Positions 4,826 to 6,091 of a stretch of DNA of 6,091 nt are shown here, piece after piece (position 1 is the stretch's first letter; each line of letters opens with the position of its first letter). This DNA is from Methanobacteriaceae archaeon. Its GTDB lineage: Archaea; Methanobacteriota; Methanobacteria; Methanobacteriales; Methanobacteriaceae. Below the pieces are notes generated by a model, which was not told where the DNA came from, searched no databases, and saw nothing but the letters and a program-made list of their open reading frames with translations. Position numbers and translations under genes: made by a program. The stretch spans positions 1 to 6,091 of the forward strand of contig WOYJ01000142.1 in the NCBI GenBank assembly GCA_011620845.1, written 5' to 3'.

Positions 4826-5215
4826 AATGTTCAATGCAAAATTAATTGCAGTGATAGGTGCTCATAGACAAAGGGTAAAATCGGATATGATATAATGATA
4901 TCCCTTCTGAAGTATTATGGAGGAGATATTGTCCCGGTTAATCCCAAAAATGAAACCATATTTAGAATTCCCGCTTATAACTCAATAAAAGAATATGGAC
5001 TGTAGATCTCGCAGTTATAGTCATACCAGCCCTGGAAGGAGCACGTGGAGATAAAGCAAGTGATATTGGATCCATTGCAGATACGATACTTCGAGTTTCA
5101 CAGCTGGTAACAGACTTCACAGAAATCAATGAATTTGAAATAAACCCAAATGGTTTTCGAAGAAGGAGAAGGGGCATTAGCCGTTGATATGAGGTTGATA
5201 TTGAAAGAGGATTAA
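4818..5215 (+). pseudogene. Remnant of ADP-forming acetyl/acyl-CoA synthetase (acetate-CoA ligase)
   Basis: The start at 4818 follows GAGGTGAT (4806-4813) and reads MLEMFNAKLIAVIGA, the N-terminus of the CoA-binding domain. The frame then stops (TAA 4893), but GKIGYDIM onward (from 4874), including VPVNPKNE, continues in another frame to TAG 5003. VDLAVIVIPA (from 5002) is in a third frame. It runs straight into LEGARGDKASDIGSIADTIL and SQLVTDFTEINEFEINP, which belong to the far C-terminal ATP-grasp part. One more shift near 5149 gives VFEEGEGALAVDMRLILKED and TAA at 5213-5215. About 130 codons remain of a protein of roughly 700 residues when fused. The middle of the protein, including most of both catalytic domains, is missing, so no ADP-forming ligase activity is possible. 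The clean ends and recognisable motifs suggest fairly recent loss. Confidence 0.88.
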
Positions 5216-5221
5216 ATCCTC
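5207..5221 (+). repeat. Short inverted repeat around the remnant's stop codon
   Basis: GAGGAT-TAA-ATCCTC is a perfect 6-bp inverted repeat with the TAA stop as its three-base centre. No T-run follows. It could be a weak 3' hairpin of the former gene. Confidence 0.35.
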
Positions 5222-5327
5222 CTTGAATTTCAGTGCAAAAAGGTAAAAATAAGGGATAACATAAATAACAAATAGAAAATCATGAATGTAAACAGAAAAT
5301 CCTAGATGGATATATATGAAATTTTTA

Positions 5328-5334
5328 AGGGGGG
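5328..5334 (+). promoter_or_regulatory. Ribosome binding site-like AGGGGGG with no start codon after it
   Basis: This purine-rich site is followed at six bases by ATC (5341), in frame with the membrane protein, where an ATG would be expected. A TATA-like TATATATG lies at 5311-5318; it would place transcription start near 5338-5341, downstream of this site. The two readings conflict, so either the TATA element or the ribosome binding site is not used as such. Confidence 0.4.
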
Positions 5335-5388
5335 AAATATATCCAGAGCGAAAAGAATTACTGTAAGGTTGCTGGAATTTTATTATCA

Positions 5389-5970
5389 GTGGGTTGTATA
5401 CAATTTTTACTGGCTGTAAATTTTGCCCAGACACAGTTTACAGGCTACAGTTCCACAAAAGACACGTTAAGCACCCTTGGAGGTTCTGTACCCCTTGTGG
5501 AACCATCAGCCATGGTCTTCAACCTCGGCGTGATAATATTTGGCATATTAATCCTTATAGTGGCTTATTTAATCCTTAAAAGCGGAGGCGCCCGTATTTT
5601 CTCGGTGTTGCTTGCCATTTCTGCTGTAGGTGCGATAGGCCTGGCCTTGTTCCCTCAGTATACTGGAGATACCCACTCATCCTTCGCCCTGGTGGCCTTC
5701 CTGTTCGGTAGTCTGGCTACAATATTCAGTTACCGATTAGGCCTGAACAAACCCCTGGTTGTAATATCGTTGGTATTGGGGGTACCTGCCCTTATACTTC
5801 TTCTTTTAGTGGTTGTTTTCAGGTTTGGGGGTCTCAGTAATCCTCTGGAGATATATTTAGGTGTTGGGGGTAACGAGAGGTTCATAGCATTCCCACCAAT
5901 CTTATACCTCATTGCTCTTGGAGGCTACCTTACAAGCAAGGGAGAGATTGGAGTTAAAATAAGTGGATGA
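5389..5970 (+). CDS. DUF998-family six-helix membrane protein, start uncertain
   Basis: The protein is very hydrophobic, with likely membrane helices (numbering from the GTG at 5389) at about 42-64, 69-88, 97-118, 122-144 and 164-185, plus a first helix around the N-terminus. The pattern of helix one, GYSS, LSTLGG, then an ALFPQYTGDTHSSFAL loop and a final GGNERFIAFPPILYLIALGGYL fits DUF998, whose function is unknown. The GTG at 5389 has no ribosome binding site and cuts the first helix. The reading frame is open back to 5329 and upstream codons give YCKVAGILLSVGCIQFLLA, a natural helix one, so the real N-terminus probably lies near 5341. No ATG, GTG or TTG exists there. The gene may use ATC, may have lost its start codon, or may have lost a base near the run of six G's, since an ATG at 5306 would come into frame if one base were added. 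Confidence 0.75.
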   Translation: MGCIQFLLAVNFAQTQFTGYSSTKDTLSTLGGSVPLVEPSAMVFNLGVIIFGILILIVAYLILKSGGARIFSVLLAISAVGAIGLALFPQYTGDTHSSFALVAFLFGSLATIFSYRLGLNKPLVVISLVLGVPALILLLLVVVFRFGGLSNPLEIYLGVGGNERFIAFPPILYLIALGGYLTSKGEIGVKISG

Positions 5971-5976
5971 ATTAAA

Positions 5977-6035
5977 TTGAACGCTCATCTCCCTGTATGT
6001 GTACATGATTTTAGGATGAGTTCAAGTGCTTTTTG
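5977..6035 (+). terminator. Hairpin and T-tract terminator of the membrane protein gene
   Basis: TTGAA (5977-5981) and CTCATC (5984-5989) pair with GATGAG (6015-6020) and TTCAA (6021-6025), with a two-base bulge, giving eleven pairs. The 25-base loop contains the small palindrome ATGTGTACAT. TTTTT follows at 6030-6034. It starts seven bases after the stop codon at 5968-5970. Confidence 0.6.
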
Positions 6036-6091
6036 AAACCAGTTTATTCCGTTGTTGAAGGTGAATTGGAAAAATTTTACATATATGTTAA

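Noticed and set aside
4962..5434. Two minus-strand open frames across the CoA-ligase remnant and the following spacer
   Set aside because: The plus-strand three-frame reading of the remnant explains the first. The second covers AT-rich spacer and the start of the membrane protein gene, without a domain.

Overview
The window looks like chromosome from a hydrogenotrophic methanogenic archaeon of the Methanobacteriales, most likely Methanobacterium or a close relative. This rests on an F420-dependent NADP reductase, a class II tRNA-Ser with G73 and no encoded CCA, archaeal TATA boxes (TTTATATA type), GGAGGTGAT-type ribosome binding sites, AT-rich spacers and poly-T terminators. The genus is an inference from remembered protein families, not from a search.

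Layout, left to right. A complete tRNA-Ser(CGA) fills positions 1-85. A spacer follows with four degenerate repeats containing T-tracts (as read on the minus strand). Next are two minus-strand genes: a small ABM-fold 'monooxygenase-like' protein (280-573) and a TetR-family regulator (740-1342). Diverging from the regulator is a plus-strand pair: a zinc, NADP-dependent secondary alcohol dehydrogenase (1636-2706) and the F420H2:NADP oxidoreductase fno/npdG (2755-3441). A structured spacer ending in a hairpin plus ten T's separates the pair from a divergent aspartate-dehydrogenase-like gene (about 3664-4551). Then comes a decayed ADP-forming acyl/acetyl-CoA synthetase (4818-5215), with three frameshifts and a very large internal deletion. 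A DUF998-type six-helix membrane protein (to 5970) follows; its start codon seems to be missing or non-canonical. A hairpin terminator lies near the right end.

How the parts fit. The alcohol dehydrogenase would oxidise 2-propanol or similar secondary alcohols with NADP+, and Fno would pass the hydride from NADPH to F420, feeding CO2 reduction to methane. The alcohol dehydrogenase promoter carries a perfect palindrome, ACCGAA-CA-TTCGGT, directly against its TATA box. The ABM gene's promoter carries the same TTCGGT half-site with the same spacing and orientation to its TATA box (15 identical bases in a row). The two genes therefore probably form a small local regulon of the TetR protein encoded between them. 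This shared operator is the most interesting regulatory signal in the window. The right half is less coherent: a divergent enzyme, a gene remnant and a damaged-looking membrane protein suggest a decaying or rearranged region.
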